Assembly (NCBI RefSeq): GCF_000425745.1
Contig: NZ_AUEA01000002.1
Span: 372,001 to 436,000, forward strand
Length of the DNA stretch: 64,000 bases
Origin: Pseudomonas cremoricolorata DSM 17059 = NBRC 16634
GTDB taxonomy: Bacteria > Pseudomonadota > Gammaproteobacteria > Pseudomonadales > Pseudomonadaceae
Reading direction: 5' to 3'
This document shows, in pieces, positions 9,359-19,349 of this stretch (positions within the stretch are counted from its first letter, which is position 1; every line of letters begins with the position of its first letter). Made by a program: the position numbers and the translations under genes. Below the pieces are notes generated by a model. That model was not told where the DNA came from, did not search any database, and saw nothing but the letters and a program-made list of their open reading frames with translations.

Positions 9359-12054
9359 GGCGCCTCGGTATCAGCATCGGGTTGGGCGGGCAGCGGCAAG
9401 CATAGAGTGATGCAAGTACCTTGGCCATCGAGGCCGTCGTCGACCTCGATGCGGCCACCGTGCGCGCCGATCATGCCCTGGCAGATGGCAAGCCCCAGGC
9501 CTGTGCCCTGCCCGCCACGGTCGCCGCGCGCGGCGGTGTAGAACATGTCGAAGATCTTGCTGCGTTCGGCCAGCGGAATGCCCGGGCCCTGATCACTGAC
9601 CGCCAGATGCAACTGCTCGCCCTCGACCATCACCTGAAGAACAATGCGGCCCCCGCTCGGCGAAAACCGCGCGGCGTTTTCCAGCACATTGACCAACGCC
9701 TGCTCGATCAGCGCGGCATGCACGTACAGCAGAGGCAGGTCGCCAGCCATCTGCCGTTCGACGCGCAGCGGCGCCAGCAGTGTGCGCAGCCTGTGCAAGG
9801 CACTGCCGACGATATCGGCCGGTGCTACCCAGTCGCGCGCCAGGGCCAAGCTGCCGTGACCCAGGCGGGTCATGTCGAGCAGGTTCTGAATGTAGCGATC
9901 AAGACGTTCAGCCTCATCACGGGTGCCTTCGAGCAACTCGCGGCGATCGGCGCCGCTCAGCGCCTGGTCGAGGGCAAGCAGGCTGTCGATGCTGCCGCGC
10001 ATGGCCGTCAGCGGCGTGCGCAAGTCATGCGACACCGACGCCAGCAGCGCGCTGCGCAACTGCTCGGTTTCCCCTTGCAGGCGCGCGGCCTCCAGTTGCT
10101 CGGCCAGCTCGACCCGGGCCAAGGCCTGCGCCAGAGGCTGAGCCAAACCGCGCAACAGGCGCAGACGGCGGCGACTGAGCGCGGCCGAGGGCGCAACCTT
10201 CACCCCGAGCAAGGCCAGCGGCCGATCCTCGACCCGCAACGGCCACCACCAGAACGGACTGTCGGGAAGCGTGTCGGTGCCGGCGCCTGCGGCCTGGCCG
10301 TGCTGCCAGGCCCATTGCGCAGCCGCCTGGGCGCTGACCGGCAACGGCTGCGCCGGGCCACTGAGCGGGCTGAAGCCGCCATCGGCGAGGCGCTGCACCA
10401 CCGTCACCGGCTGCCCGGCGGCCTGTTCCAAGTGGGTGACGGCAGCCGCCAGCACGGCCTTGCGGTCGGTGGCAAGCGCCAGGTGCTGGGACAGCTCGAG
10501 CAACTGCCGGGTCTCGTCCTGGGTGTCACGCAGCACCTGCAACTGGCGGCGCTGGCGTGCAGCCAGCTTGCCGGTCAGGGCCGCCATGAGCAGAAAGAAC
10601 AGCAAGGTCAGCACGTCTTCTTCGCGGCGGATGCTCAAGGAAAAACTCGGCGCGATGAACAGGTAGTCGTAGGCGAGAAACGACAGCAACGCGCAAACCA
10701 GCGCCGGGCCCAGGCTGCTGCGCACCGCCACAAGCAATACCGCAGCGAGAAACACCAGCGAGATGTTCGGCAGTTCGAGCACGCTGGACACGGCCCAGGC
10801 CACACCGGCGGCCAGCAGTGTGGCGAGGATCGCCAGCAGGTAGTGCGCGGCGACCCAGCGCTGAGCCTCGACACGCGGTGCTGAAGGCCGCACCGGTTCG
10901 CCATCGAGCACGCTGATCTCAAGCCCCGAAGGCTCCCGCAGCAGGCGCTGCGCCACGCCGCCGGCGAACCAGCGGCGCCATCGGCGTCGCCGGCTCTGCC
11001 CCACCAGCAGCACGCTGGCGCGGCGCTCGGCAGCGTGGCCGAGCAGCGTACGCGCCACTTCGCTGGCACGCAGCACCACCACCTCGCCACCCAGCCGCTC
11101 GGCCAGTTGCTGGGCCGCTTGCAGGCGCTGCCGGCTGCCTTCATCGCGCGCTGCACCGCGCTCGACGTGCACCACGCTCCACGGCAAGTGCCGGCGCTGG
11201 GCGACCCGGCTGGCGTGGCGCACCAGCGCTTCGGCCTGATCGTCGCCATCGACCCCGACCAGCAAACGCCCCTGCAACGCCGGGGCTTGCTCGCCGCGCT
11301 GCCGATAGCCCTGGGCGACATCGGCATCGACCTGCGCCGCCGCGGCCTGCATGGCCAGCTCGCGCAGAGCGCCGAGGTTGGTCTGCGAGAAGAACGCATC
11401 GATGGCCGCCCGCGCCTGTTCGGGCACGTACACCTTGCCTTGGCGCAGGCGTTCGAGCAGCTCACGCGGCGGCAGGTCGATCAGCACCAGTTCGAAGGCT
11501 TCCTGCACCACCCAGTCGGGAACGGTTTCGCGCACCTGTACGCCGGTGATGCCGCGCACCTTGTCGTTGAGGCTTTCCAGGTGCTGGACGTTGACTGTGG
11601 TGTAGACGTCGATGCCTGCGGCCAGCAGTTCCTGCACATCCTGCCAGCGCTTGGCGTGACGACTGCCGGGCACGTTGCTGTGGGCCAGCTCGTCGACCAG
11701 AGCCAGCTGCGGCGCAGCGGCCAGCACGGCATCGAGGTCCATCTCGTCGAGCAGCACGCCGCGGTATTCACGGCGCAGCAGCGGCACGTGCGGCAGGCCC
11801 AGCGACAGCGCTTCGGTCTCGCTGCGGCCATGGCTCTGCACCACCGCCGCCAGCAGCCTCACGCCCTGGCGCTGGCGGGCGTGGGCAGCCTGAAGCATGG
11901 CGTAGGTCTTGCCGACGCCAGGGGCTGCGCCGAGAAACACCTTCAAACGGCCCCGCCCCTGAGCTGGCAGTGCCGTCAGCAGTGCATCGGCGCGCAGCGC
12001 TGCGGCGCCCGGCACGGCGGCGCGCGACGCGGCGGCGCCCGAAGAATCAGTCAT
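9355..12054 (-). CDS. kdpD: KdpD sensor histidine kinase
   Basis: This 899-residue membrane kinase senses K+ limitation and phosphorylates KdpE. The domains in order are as follows. The N-terminal KdpD domain has Walker A GAAPGVGKT (residues 42-50) and the regular motif SNVPGSRHAKRWQDV. A Usp-like domain spans about 250-370, where VGVDGDDQAE starts and LVGQSRRRRWRR ends. Four membrane segments lie in about 400-500, then a GAF-like region. The dimerisation domain carries His676 in SVSHDLRTPLTAMRG, and the ATPase domain has DQGPGIPL and GTGLGLAICQG. It starts three bases after the kdpC stop, so sensor and regulator are probably co-transcribed with the pump. Confidence 0.96.
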   Translation of the reverse strand: MTDSSGAAASRAAVPGAAALRADALLTALPAQGRGRLKVFLGAAPGVGKTYAMLQAAHARQRQGVRLLAAVVQSHGRSETEALSLGLPHVPLLRREYRGVLLDEMDLDAVLAAAPQLALVDELAHSNVPGSRHAKRWQDVQELLAAGIDVYTTVNVQHLESLNDKVRGITGVQVRETVPDWVVQEAFELVLIDLPPRELLERLRQGKVYVPEQARAAIDAFFSQTNLGALRELAMQAAAAQVDADVAQGYRQRGEQAPALQGRLLVGVDGDDQAEALVRHASRVAQRRHLPWSVVHVERGAARDEGSRQRLQAAQQLAERLGGEVVVLRASEVARTLLGHAAERRASVLLVGQSRRRRWRRWFAGGVAQRLLREPSGLEISVLDGEPVRPSAPRVEAQRWVAAHYLLAILATLLAAGVAWAVSSVLELPNISLVFLAAVLLVAVRSSLGPALVCALLSFLAYDYLFIAPSFSLSIRREEDVLTLLFFLLMAALTGKLAARQRRQLQVLRDTQDETRQLLELSQHLALATDRKAVLAAAVTHLEQAAGQPVTVVQRLADGGFSPLSGPAQPLPVSAQAAAQWAWQHGQAAGAGTDTLPDSPFWWWPLRVEDRPLALLGVKVAPSAALSRRRLRLLRGLAQPLAQALARVELAEQLEAARLQGETEQLRSALLASVSHDLRTPLTAMRGSIDSLLALDQALSGADRRELLEGTRDEAERLDRYIQNLLDMTRLGHGSLALARDWVAPADIVGSALHRLRTLLAPLRVERQMAGDLPLLYVHAALIEQALVNVLENAARFSPSGGRIVLQVMVEGEQLHLAVSDQGPGIPLAERSKIFDMFYTAARGDRGGQGTGLGLAICQGMIGAHGGRIEVDDGLDGQGTCITLCLPLPAQPDADTEAP

Positions 12055-12057
12055 CGA

Positions 12058-12624
12058 TCATCCTTCATGGGGAGTAGACGCCAGACCGGCCAGCGCCTGG
12101 TTGAGCAGCAGCACGTTGACCACGGGCGGCCCGACCCAGGGCCGCAGCGTGGCCTGATCGAGCAGCGCTTGCAAGCGCTGCACCGGCACGCCGCGCGCCG
12201 CTGCCACGCGTGGCAATTGCCAGGCCACGGCTGCCGGTGGCAAATGCGGGTCGAGGCCACTGGCCGAGGTGGTCAACAAGGCCAATGGCACTGGCCCCTG
12301 GCCCTGGTTCGATTCCAGCGCAGCCTCACGCTTGATGCGCGCGGCCAGCTGCGGATTGCTCGCCGCCAGGTTGCTCGCGGCGCTGGGCAGGGTTGCGTAG
12401 TCGCCGGCAGACGGGCGCGAGTGGAACCACTGCGCGCCGCTGAACGGCTGGGCGATCAGTTGCGAGCCGCGCACCTGGCCCTGGGCGTCGCGCAGCAGGC
12501 TGCCGTTGGCCTGATACGGGAACGCCCATTGCCCCAGGGCGGTGACCAGCAGCGGGTAAAGGCCGCCGGTGAGCAGCGTGAGTAAAGCGAGCAGGCACAG
12601 CGCCGGACGCAGCGAAGCAAGCAT
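12058..12624 (-). CDS. kdpC: KdpC subunit of the K+-transporting ATPase
   Basis: This is the 188-residue KdpC subunit, which has one membrane anchor and stabilises the KdpFABC complex. A single N-terminal membrane segment ([20 protein letters not shown]) is followed by a periplasmic domain with the family signatures [16 protein letters not shown] and [13 protein letters not shown]. The frame stays open far upstream into kdpB, but I place the start at 12624 (MLASLRPAL), 11 bases after the kdpB stop, because the membrane anchor begins there and the length then fits the family. Confidence 0.95.
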   Translation of the reverse strand: MLASLRPALCLLALLTLLTGGLYPLLVTALGQWAFPYQANGSLLRDAQGQVRGSQLIAQPFSGAQWFHSRPSAGDYATLPSAASNLAASNPQLAARIKREAALESNQGQGPVPLALLTTSASGLDPHLPPAAVAWQLPRVAAARGVPVQRLQALLDQATLRPWVGPPVVNVLLLNQALAGLASTPHEG

Positions 12625-12635
12625 GGCAGTCTCCT

Positions 12636-14690
12636 TCAGACCAGGTGCAAGGCGGTGAGCAGCAGGTCGATCAGTTTGATTCCAGCGAACGGCACCAGCA
12701 GCCCACCGAGCCCGTACAGCAGCAGATTGCGCCGCAGCAACTGCGCAGCGCTGGTGGCGCGCACCGACACGCCGCGCAGCGCCAGCGGAATCAGCACGAC
12801 GATGATCAGCGCGTTGAACACGATGGCCGAAAGAATCGCGCTTTGCGGGCTGTGCAGTTGCATCAGGTTGAGCACGCCAAGCTGCGGGTAGATGGCGGCG
12901 AACAGTGCCGGGAGGATGGCGAAATACTTGGCCACATCGTTGGCGATGGAAAAGGTGGTCAGCGCGCCACGGGTGACCAGCAGCGCCTTGCCCACCTGCA
13001 CCACATCGAGCAGCTTGGTCGGGTCGCTGTCCAGATCGACCATGTTGGCCGCCTCGCGCGCTGCCTGGGTGCCTTCGTTCATGGCCACGCCGACATCGGC
13101 CTGGGCCAGCGCCGGGGCATCGTTGGCGCCGTCGCCGCACATCGCCACCAGACGCCCTTCGCTCTGCTCCTGGCGAATGCGCGCCAGTTTTTTCTCCGGG
13201 GTTGCTTGCGCCAGCACATCATCGACCCCCGCTTCGGCGGCGATGGCCGCGGCGGTCAGCGGGTTGTCGCCGGTGATCATCACCGTGCGAATGCCCATGG
13301 CGCGCAACTGCGCGAAGCGCTCGGCAATGCCCGGCTTGACCACATCCTTGAGGTGGATCGCCCCCAGCACCCGCTGCTCGCTACAGACCAGCAGCGGCGT
13401 GCCGCCACTCTGGGCGATGCGCTGCACTTCTACGGCCAGGGCCGGCGGCAGTTGCTCGGCTGGCAGGCCGGCGTAGGCCAGCACCGCATCCACCGCGCCC
13501 TTGCGGTAGCGCCGCGGACCGAGGTCGATGCCCGACAGCCGCGTCTCGGCGCTGAAGGCAATGGCCTGGAACTGCCCAGCCGCAGGTTCGACCAGCGTAT
13601 GCAAGCCACGCACGTACTCCAGCACCGATTTGCCCTCGGCGGTGTCGTCGGCAAGCGAGGCGTACAGCGCGGCTTCGGCCAGCGTCGCCGGGGCGATGCC
13701 GGGCGCGCAGTGCAGGGCCGCGCAACGGCGGTTGCCGAAGGTGATGGTGCCGGTCTTGTCCAACAGCAGGGTCTGCACATCGCCGGCCGCCTCCACCGCG
13801 CGGCCCGAGCGGGCGATGACGTTGAGCCGCACCAGGCGGTCCATGCCGGCGATGCCGATGGCCGAGAGCAGCCCGCCGATGGTGGTCGGAATCAACGTCA
13901 CCAGCAACGCAGCGAGGAAGATCAACGGCAAGCCCCCGCCAGACAGACGCGCAAACGGCTGCAGCGTCACCACCACGATGAGAAACACCAGGGTCAGGCC
14001 GATCAGCAACAAATCCAGCGCGACCTCGTTGGGCGTCTTCTGCCGCCGCGCGCCCTCCACTAGGGCCACCATGCGGTCTACGGTCGACTCGCCGGGGTCG
14101 TTGCTGATGCGCACCAGCAACCGATCGGACACCAGGCGCGTATTGCCGGTGACCGCCGAGCGGTCGCCGCCCGATTCGCGGATCACCGGTGCCGATTCGC
14201 CGGTGATGGCCGCCTCGTTCACCGCGGCGATGCCTTCGAGCACCTCGCCGTCGGCGGGAATCAGCTCACCGGCCAGCACCTGCACCACATCGCCCTTGCG
14301 CAGGGTTGCGGCGGGCACTGTGCTAAAGCCCCCGTCGCGCTCAAGGCGGCGCGCGGTAAGGCCCTGGCTGCCGGCCCTGAGGCTGTCGGCACGGGCCTTG
14401 CCACGGCCTTCGGCCAGCGCCTCGGCAAAGTTGGCGAACAGCACGGTGAACCACAGCCACAGGCTGATCTGCACGGCCACGGCGGTACTCACGCCGCTGT
14501 CCGGCAGCACGCTCAGCACACTGGTCAGCAGCGCGCTGACGGCCACCACCAGCATCACCGGCGAGCGCCGCAACTGACGCGGATCGAGCTTGACGAAGGC
14601 CTGGCGCAGCGCTGGGCGCCACAGCCGGCTGAAGCGGGTGGCCTGACTGGCGTCGAGCGCAGGGCCGGTTTCAGCAATAGGCAGGTTCAT
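12636..14690 (-). CDS. kdpB: KdpB catalytic subunit of the K+-transporting ATPase
   Basis: This 684-residue P-type ATPase subunit hydrolyses ATP to drive K+ uptake through KdpA. Visible hallmarks are the actuator-domain loop AITGESAPV, the phosphorylation motif [13 protein letters not shown] with Asp311, the nucleotide-domain motif KGAVDAVL and the hinge motif [18 protein letters not shown]. Membrane segments flank these domains. The frame is open for another 800 bases upstream, but the ATG at 14690 (MNLPIAETG) gives the usual length and overlaps the kdpA stop by four bases. Confidence 0.96.
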   Translation of the reverse strand: MNLPIAETGPALDASQATRFSRLWRPALRQAFVKLDPRQLRRSPVMLVVAVSALLTSVLSVLPDSGVSTAVAVQISLWLWFTVLFANFAEALAEGRGKARADSLRAGSQGLTARRLERDGGFSTVPAATLRKGDVVQVLAGELIPADGEVLEGIAAVNEAAITGESAPVIRESGGDRSAVTGNTRLVSDRLLVRISNDPGESTVDRMVALVEGARRQKTPNEVALDLLLIGLTLVFLIVVVTLQPFARLSGGGLPLIFLAALLVTLIPTTIGGLLSAIGIAGMDRLVRLNVIARSGRAVEAAGDVQTLLLDKTGTITFGNRRCAALHCAPGIAPATLAEAALYASLADDTAEGKSVLEYVRGLHTLVEPAAGQFQAIAFSAETRLSGIDLGPRRYRKGAVDAVLAYAGLPAEQLPPALAVEVQRIAQSGGTPLLVCSEQRVLGAIHLKDVVKPGIAERFAQLRAMGIRTVMITGDNPLTAAAIAAEAGVDDVLAQATPEKKLARIRQEQSEGRLVAMCGDGANDAPALAQADVGVAMNEGTQAAREAANMVDLDSDPTKLLDVVQVGKALLVTRGALTTFSIANDVAKYFAILPALFAAIYPQLGVLNLMQLHSPQSAILSAIVFNALIIVVLIPLALRGVSVRATSAAQLLRRNLLLYGLGGLLVPFAGIKLIDLLLTALHLV

Positions 14691-16396
14691 GGGGCGACTC
14701 CTTGGAAACCTTGGCTGAGGTGGTCGGCGAGCGGCCCGAGGGCCAGGGTCGGCAGAAAGCTCAGGCCGCCGACCAGCAACACCGTCACCAGCAGCAGGCT
14801 GGCGAACAGCACGCCGTGGGTGGGGAAACTGTCGGCACCGCAGGCCGCGCAGCGCTTGGCCGCGAGACTTCCGGCCAGGGCCAGCACCGGCAGGATGTAG
14901 CCAAAGCGGCCGATCAGCATCGCCAGGCTCAGCAGCAGGTTGTGCAGCACGCTGTTCCCGGCAAAGCCGGCGAACGCCGAGCCGTTGTTGGCAGTGGCCG
15001 AGGTATAGGCATAAAGCAGTTGGCTGAAGCCATGCGGGCCGGGATTGCTCAGCGCCGTTTGCGCACCTGGCAGGCTCGCCGCGATGGCGCCGAGCACCAG
15101 CGCGCCGAGGGGCATCACCAGCAAGGTCGCCACCAGCAGCTTGACCTCGCGGGCCTGCAATGACTTGCCCAGGTAATGCGGGGTACGGCCGATCATCAGC
15201 CCGGCAAGAAACACCGCGATCAGCACGAACAGCAGCATGCCGTAGAGCCCGGCGCCAACGCCGCCGAAGATCACCTCGCCAACCATCATGTTGCCCAGCG
15301 TCACCAGCCCGGTCAGCGGGTTGAGGCTGTCGTGCATGGCGTTCACCGAACCGTTGGAGGCGGCAGTGGTGGTTACCGCCCACAACACCGAGCCGGTGGT
15401 GCCAAAGCGCGCTTCCTTGCCCTCCAGCGGTGCGGTCTGCTCCACCTGTGGGGCGAGCAAGGCCGGGTTGGGCTGGTATTCGGCCCACAACGCCGTGGCG
15501 CCGCCGAGCACGAACAGCGCCAGCATGCAGCCGAGAATCGCCCGGCTCTGGCGCAGATCCTTGACGTAATGGCCGAAGGTGAACACCAGCGCCGCCGGAA
15601 TCAGCACGATGGCCACCAGCTCGAACAGGTTGCTCCAGGCCGTGGGGTTCTCGAACGGGTGCGCGGCGTTGACGCCCAAGAATCCGCCGCCGTTGGTGCC
15701 CAGCTGCTTGATGGCGATCTGGCTGGCCACCGGCCCGAGCGGCAGGGTTTGCCGATCACCGCTCAAGGTCAGTGCCTGCACGCTGTCGGTGAAGGTCTGC
15801 GGCACCCCTTGCCAGACCAGCAGCAACGCCAGCAGCAGGCTCAGCGGCAGCAAGCCGTAAAGGGTGGCGCGGGTCAGGTCGACCCAGAAGTTGCCCAGGG
15901 TGCTCGCCGAACGCCGGGCAATGCCGCGGCACAGCGCCACCAGCACGGCAAGGCCGGTGGCGGCACTGAGGAAATTCTGCACGGTCAGGCCGAGCATCTG
16001 GCTCAGCGCGCTCAGCGAGCTTTCGCCGCTGTAGGCCTGCCAGTTGGTATTGGTGACGAAGCTCACCGCCGTGTTCAGCGCCAGCGACCAGTCCTGGCCC
16101 GGCAACTGCCGCGGGTTGAGCGGCAGGTAGCCCTGCAGCAGCAGGATCGCCAGCAGCAGCATGAAGCCCGCCAGGTTGAAGAGCAGCAGCGCCAGGGCAT
16201 AACGCTGCCAGCTCTGCTCTTGCGTGGGATCGACGCCGGCCAGGCGATAACAACCGCGCTCCAGCGGCGCCAGCAGCGGCGACAGCCAGGTGCGCTGGCC
16301 TTCCATCACTTTGTAGAAAAAGCGCCCGAGCAACGCCGCGGGCGCCAGCAACAGGACGAAAAAGGCGATCAGCAAGGCATAGTCATAGCTGTGCAT
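14687..16396 (-). CDS. kdpA: KdpA K+-binding, channel-like subunit
   Basis: This 569-residue membrane protein forms the selectivity filter of the KdpFABC pump and resembles a chain of four channel-like units. The conserved stretches [57 protein letters not shown] and [16 protein letters not shown] carry the Gly-rich filter positions of the four units. The N-terminus already contains a membrane segment ([19 protein letters not shown]). It is the second gene of the operon, right after kdpF. Confidence 0.96.
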   Translation of the reverse strand: MHSYDYALLIAFFVLLLAPAALLGRFFYKVMEGQRTWLSPLLAPLERGCYRLAGVDPTQEQSWQRYALALLLFNLAGFMLLLAILLLQGYLPLNPRQLPGQDWSLALNTAVSFVTNTNWQAYSGESSLSALSQMLGLTVQNFLSAATGLAVLVALCRGIARRSASTLGNFWVDLTRATLYGLLPLSLLLALLLVWQGVPQTFTDSVQALTLSGDRQTLPLGPVASQIAIKQLGTNGGGFLGVNAAHPFENPTAWSNLFELVAIVLIPAALVFTFGHYVKDLRQSRAILGCMLALFVLGGATALWAEYQPNPALLAPQVEQTAPLEGKEARFGTTGSVLWAVTTTAASNGSVNAMHDSLNPLTGLVTLGNMMVGEVIFGGVGAGLYGMLLFVLIAVFLAGLMIGRTPHYLGKSLQAREVKLLVATLLVMPLGALVLGAIAASLPGAQTALSNPGPHGFSQLLYAYTSATANNGSAFAGFAGNSVLHNLLLSLAMLIGRFGYILPVLALAGSLAAKRCAACGADSFPTHGVLFASLLLVTVLLVGGLSFLPTLALGPLADHLSQGFQGVAP

Positions 16397-16404
16397 GGCC
16401 GCTC

Positions 16405-16494
16405 CTATTCGCGACCGGTGCGCAGCAGCGCGACCAGCAGATACCCCGCCAGCGCCACTGCCAGCAGCAGCGACACACCGTCAATAATGGACAT
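16405..16494 (-). CDS. kdpF: KdpF, small membrane subunit of the K+ ATPase
   Basis: This is a 29-residue open frame of the form MSIIDGVSLLLAVALAGYLL followed by VALLRTGRE. It is one hydrophobic helix with a basic C-terminal tail, as in KdpF of other bacteria, and it sits directly in front of kdpA with an eight-base gap. A strong purine-rich ribosome site (GGGGGAA) lies just upstream on the coding strand. KdpF stabilises the KdpABC complex. The gene is too short for most automatic gene calls, but its position and hydrophobic pattern make it convincing. Confidence 0.9.
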   Translation of the reverse strand: MSIIDGVSLLLAVALAGYLLVALLRTGRE

Positions 16495-16542
16495 CGGTCG
16501 ATTCCCCCAGGGTTAAATGCCGTAGGGGAATTTTCAGAGACA

Positions 16543-16597
16543 GGTGCGTAAAGGTGCGAGAGCGAAACGCCTGGCGACGCGTAAAGGACGCGTAAAA
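16543..16597 (-). promoter_or_regulatory. Three direct repeats upstream of kdpF, candidate KdpE operator
   Basis: On the kdp coding strand the motif CTTTACGCGTC occurs at 16576-16586, directly beside a one-base variant (TTTTACGCGTC) at 16587-16597. A related copy (CTTTACGCACC) lies at 16543-16553. The spacing is 11 bases and 33 bases, that is about one and three helical turns, so all copies would lie on the same DNA face. They sit 50-105 bases upstream of the kdpF start, where an OmpR-type activator such as KdpE would bind. The assignment to KdpE is inference. Confidence 0.5.
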
Positions 16598-16663
16598 AAA
16601 CGGGCTTGCGTGCGTCGGGCGCCAGGCTGTCGTCCAGTGCCGTCGCGCACAACGAACCTCACC

Positions 16664-17362
16664 CTAAATGGCGACCAGCCCGCGCACGCCCCCGGCCTCC
16701 ATCTGCGCGCCAGCGCCCCGCTGGACGATTTCACCCCTGGACATGACCAAGTACTGGTCGGCCAGTTCGGCGGCAAAATCGTAGAACTGCTCGACCAGCA
16801 GAATGGCCATGTCGCCACGCGCCGCGAGCGACTTGATCACGCTGCAGATTTCCTTGATCACCGAAGGCTGAATGCCTTCGGTGGGTTCATCGAGAATCAA
16901 CAGCCGAGGACGGCTGGCGAGCGCTCGGCCAATGGCCAACTGTTGCTGCTGCCCCCCAGACAAATCACCGCCACGCCGATGCTTCATGTGCAACAGCACC
17001 GGGAACAGTTCGTAGATGAACGCGGGAACTTGCCTGGCTTGCGGGCCTGTAAAGCAGGACAGCCCCATCAACAGGTTCTCTTCAACGCTCAGGCGGGCGA
17101 AAATCTCCCGCCCCTGGGGCACGTAGGCGATACCGGACTGCACGCGACGGTGCGGTTTGGCGTCGGTGATCGAGCGCCCTTCCCACTGCACCACCCCTTC
17201 CCTTGCCGGCAGCAGACCCATCAGCACCTTGAGCAGCGTGGTCTTGCCCACGCCATTGCGCCCCAGCAGGCAGGTGACTTCGCCGATCCTCACGTCGAAC
17301 GACAGCCCGCGCAGGATGTGGCTGCCGCCGTAGTACTGGTGAAGCTTTTCTACTTGCAACAT
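16664..17362 (-). CDS. urtE: Urea ABC importer ATPase UrtE
   Basis: This 232-residue ATPase belongs to the LivF class. Walker A is GRNGVGKTTLLK (about residue 35), the signature is LSGGQQQQLAIGRALAS and Walker B is LLILDEPTEGIQPSVI. DEPTEGIQPS with Ile is the form usually seen in UrtE rather than LivF. The start is MLQVEKLHQYYGG at 17362, since the in-frame start upstream (17395) adds only a short unmatched tail. It is the last gene of the urea module, and a 59-base gap separates it from urtD. Confidence 0.9.
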   Translation of the reverse strand: MLQVEKLHQYYGGSHILRGLSFDVRIGEVTCLLGRNGVGKTTLLKVLMGLLPAREGVVQWEGRSITDAKPHRRVQSGIAYVPQGREIFARLSVEENLLMGLSCFTGPQARQVPAFIYELFPVLLHMKHRRGGDLSGGQQQQLAIGRALASRPRLLILDEPTEGIQPSVIKEICSVIKSLAARGDMAILLVEQFYDFAAELADQYLVMSRGEIVQRGAGAQMEAGGVRGLVAI

Positions 17363-17421
17363 GTTCGAACGCTCCAATGACCACTGCCCAGGCACCGCCC
17401 GGTCAGGGTCGATGTGTGGTG

Positions 17422-18273
17422 TCAGCGGCCGAGGTAGACCTCGATCACTCGCTCATCTGCCTGCACCTGCTGCAGCGACCCCTCGGCCAGCACGCGGCCC
17501 TGATGCAGCACGGTGACGTGGTCGGCAATGCTGCCGACGAAGCCCATGTCGTGCTCCACCACCATCAGCGAATGCTTGCCGGCCAGGCGCTTGAACAGCT
17601 CGGCGGTGAATTCGGTCTCGGCGTCGGTCATGCCGGCCACTGGCTCGTCGAGCAGCAGCAGTTGTGGGTCTTGCATCAGCAGCATGCCGATTTCGAGAAA
17701 TTGCTTCTGCCCGTGGGACAGCGATCCGGCAGCACGACCCCGCGCAGCTTGCAGGCCGATCGTGCCGAGTACCTCGTCGATGCGCCCGCGCTGCTCATCA
17801 CTCAGTCGCGCCCCCAGGCAGGCCCACACCGATTTGTCGGTCTTGTGCGCCAGTTCAAGGTTGTCGAATACCGTCAGCGCTTCGAACACTGTGGGTTTCT
17901 GGAACTTGCGGCCGATGCCGGCCTGGGCGATCTGCACTTCACTCATGCGGGTCAGATCGAGGGTGTCGCCGAACCAGGCCTTGCCGCGGGTGGGACGGGT
18001 CTTGCCAGTGATGACGTCCATCAGCGTGGTCTTGCCCGCGCCGTTGGGGCCGATGATGCAGCGCAGTTCGCCGACGCCGATGTAGAGGTCCAGGGCGTCG
18101 ATGGCCTTGAAGCCGTCGAAGCTGACGGTGATGTCTTCCAGGGTCAGCACCGTGCCGTGGCGCGCATCCAGACCCGGCGCAGCCACATGGCCAAGACCAA
18201 TGGCTTCTCGGCCTTGGCCGGCATCGATGCTCGGCTCGAGCATGCAGTGAGGATGGATCGGCGCAGGTCTCAT
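17422..18273 (-). CDS. urtD: Urea ABC importer ATPase UrtD
   Basis: This 283-residue ATPase belongs to the LivG class and is the partner of UrtE. A polar N-terminal extension of about 40 residues precedes the nucleotide-binding domain (TLEDITVSFDGFKAIDALDL). Walker A is GPNGAGKTTLMDVITGKTRP, the signature is LSHGQKQFLEIGMLLMQ and Walker B is LLLLDEPVAGMTDAETE. The GKTRP continuation and the MTDAET ending are typical for UrtD. The frame runs open into urtC, but the ATG at 18273 (MRPAPIHPH) overlaps the urtC stop by four bases and is the natural start. Confidence 0.9.
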   Translation of the reverse strand: MRPAPIHPHCMLEPSIDAGQGREAIGLGHVAAPGLDARHGTVLTLEDITVSFDGFKAIDALDLYIGVGELRCIIGPNGAGKTTLMDVITGKTRPTRGKAWFGDTLDLTRMSEVQIAQAGIGRKFQKPTVFEALTVFDNLELAHKTDKSVWACLGARLSDEQRGRIDEVLGTIGLQAARGRAAGSLSHGQKQFLEIGMLLMQDPQLLLLDEPVAGMTDAETEFTAELFKRLAGKHSLMVVEHDMGFVGSIADHVTVLHQGRVLAEGSLQQVQADERVIEVYLGR

Positions 18274-19349
18274 GGCTCGTCCCTTTTCTTCAACAGGCCG
18301 ACCAGCCCTTTGGGCAGGTACAGCGTGACCACGATGAACAGCGCGCCGAGGAAGAACAGCCAGACTTCCGGGAACGCCACGGTGAACCAGCTCTTGAAGC
18401 CATTGACCAGGCCCGCACCCAGCAGTGGTCCGATCAGCGTGCCGCGACCGCCCAGCGCGACCCATACCGCCGCTTCGATGGAGTTGGTCGGCGACATTTC
18501 GCCGGGGTTGATGATGCCCACCTGCGGCACGTACAACGCCCCGGCCAGGCCACAGAGCACGGCGCTGAGCACCCAGATGAACAGCTTGAAGCCTCGCGGA
18601 TCGTAACCGCAGAACATCAAGCGATTCTCGGCGTCGCGCAGGGCGGTCAGGACCCGACCGAACTTGCTCTGGGCCAGGCGCCAGCCGAGGTAAAGGCTGC
18701 CTGCCAGCAGCGCCACGGTGAGCAGGAACAGCACAGCGCGGGTGCCAGGTGCGGTGATGTCGAAGCCGAGCACGCTGCGAAAGTTGGTGAAGCCATTGTT
18801 GCCGCCGAAGCCGGTCTCGTTGCGGAAGAACAGCAGCATCCCGGCAAAGGTCAGCGCCTGGGTCATGATCGAGAAGTACACCCCCTTGATCCGCGAGCGG
18901 AAGGCGAAGTAGCCGAACACCAAGGCCAGCGAGCCAGGTGCCAGCACCACCAGGCACAAGGCCCAGGCGAAGTGCTGGGTGCCGGCCCAGTACCAGGGCA
19001 GCTCCTGCCACGACAGAAAGCTCATGAATGCCGGCAGGCCATCGCCTGCGGCTTCGCGCATCAGGTACATGCCCATGGCGTAGCCGCCGAGGGCGAAGAA
19101 CAGCCCGTGCCCGAGCGACAGCAGGCCGGCGTAACCCCAGACCAGGTCGAGTGCCAGCGCGACGATGGCGTAGCACAGGATCTTGCCGACCAGTGTCAGG
19201 ATGTACGCCGAGACCTGCAGGCTATGCCCGTCGGGCAACAGCGACAGCAGCGGCAGTGCGATCAGCGTCAGCAGCACGATGGCGCCGATGACCAGGGATA
19301 GCCGGGGGCCGGCTTTTTGCGTGGCAGTGACAAGCAGTGGCTGGTTCAT
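18270..19349 (-). CDS. urtC: Urea ABC importer permease UrtC
   Basis: This 359-residue permease belongs to the LivM class. Many membrane segments are visible from residue 15 onward. The conserved stretches are DLVWGYAGLLSLGHGLFFALGGYAMGMYLM, FGYFAFRSRIKGVYFSIMTQALT and the coupling loop ALRDAENRLMFCGYDP. The start at 19349 (MNQPLLVTATQ) shares one base with the urtB stop at 19349. The C-terminus ends in a basic tail (LLKKRDEP). Confidence 0.9.
   Translation of the reverse strand: MNQPLLVTATQKAGPRLSLVIGAIVLLTLIALPLLSLLPDGHSLQVSAYILTLVGKILCYAIVALALDLVWGYAGLLSLGHGLFFALGGYAMGMYLMREAAGDGLPAFMSFLSWQELPWYWAGTQHFAWALCLVVLAPGSLALVFGYFAFRSRIKGVYFSIMTQALTFAGMLLFFRNETGFGGNNGFTNFRSVLGFDITAPGTRAVLFLLTVALLAGSLYLGWRLAQSKFGRVLTALRDAENRLMFCGYDPRGFKLFIWVLSAVLCGLAGALYVPQVGIINPGEMSPTNSIEAAVWVALGGRGTLIGPLLGAGLVNGFKSWFTVAFPEVWLFFLGALFIVVTLYLPKGLVGLLKKRDEP

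Noticed and set aside
12636..15488. Apparent 950-residue fusion of a kdpA-overlapping stretch with KdpB
   Set aside because: The frame simply lacks stops upstream. KdpB starts at 14690, and the upstream part matches kdpA in another frame.
17422..19176. Apparent 584-residue fusion ahead of UrtD
   Set aside because: The upstream part is the shadow of urtC. The ATG at 18273 overlaps the urtC stop by four bases as in a normal operon.
16664..19349. Annotation of the ABC genes as branched-chain amino acid (Liv) transport
   Set aside because: The N-terminal extension of the permease, UrtD/UrtE-specific motif variants and the neighbouring urea enzymes favour Urt.
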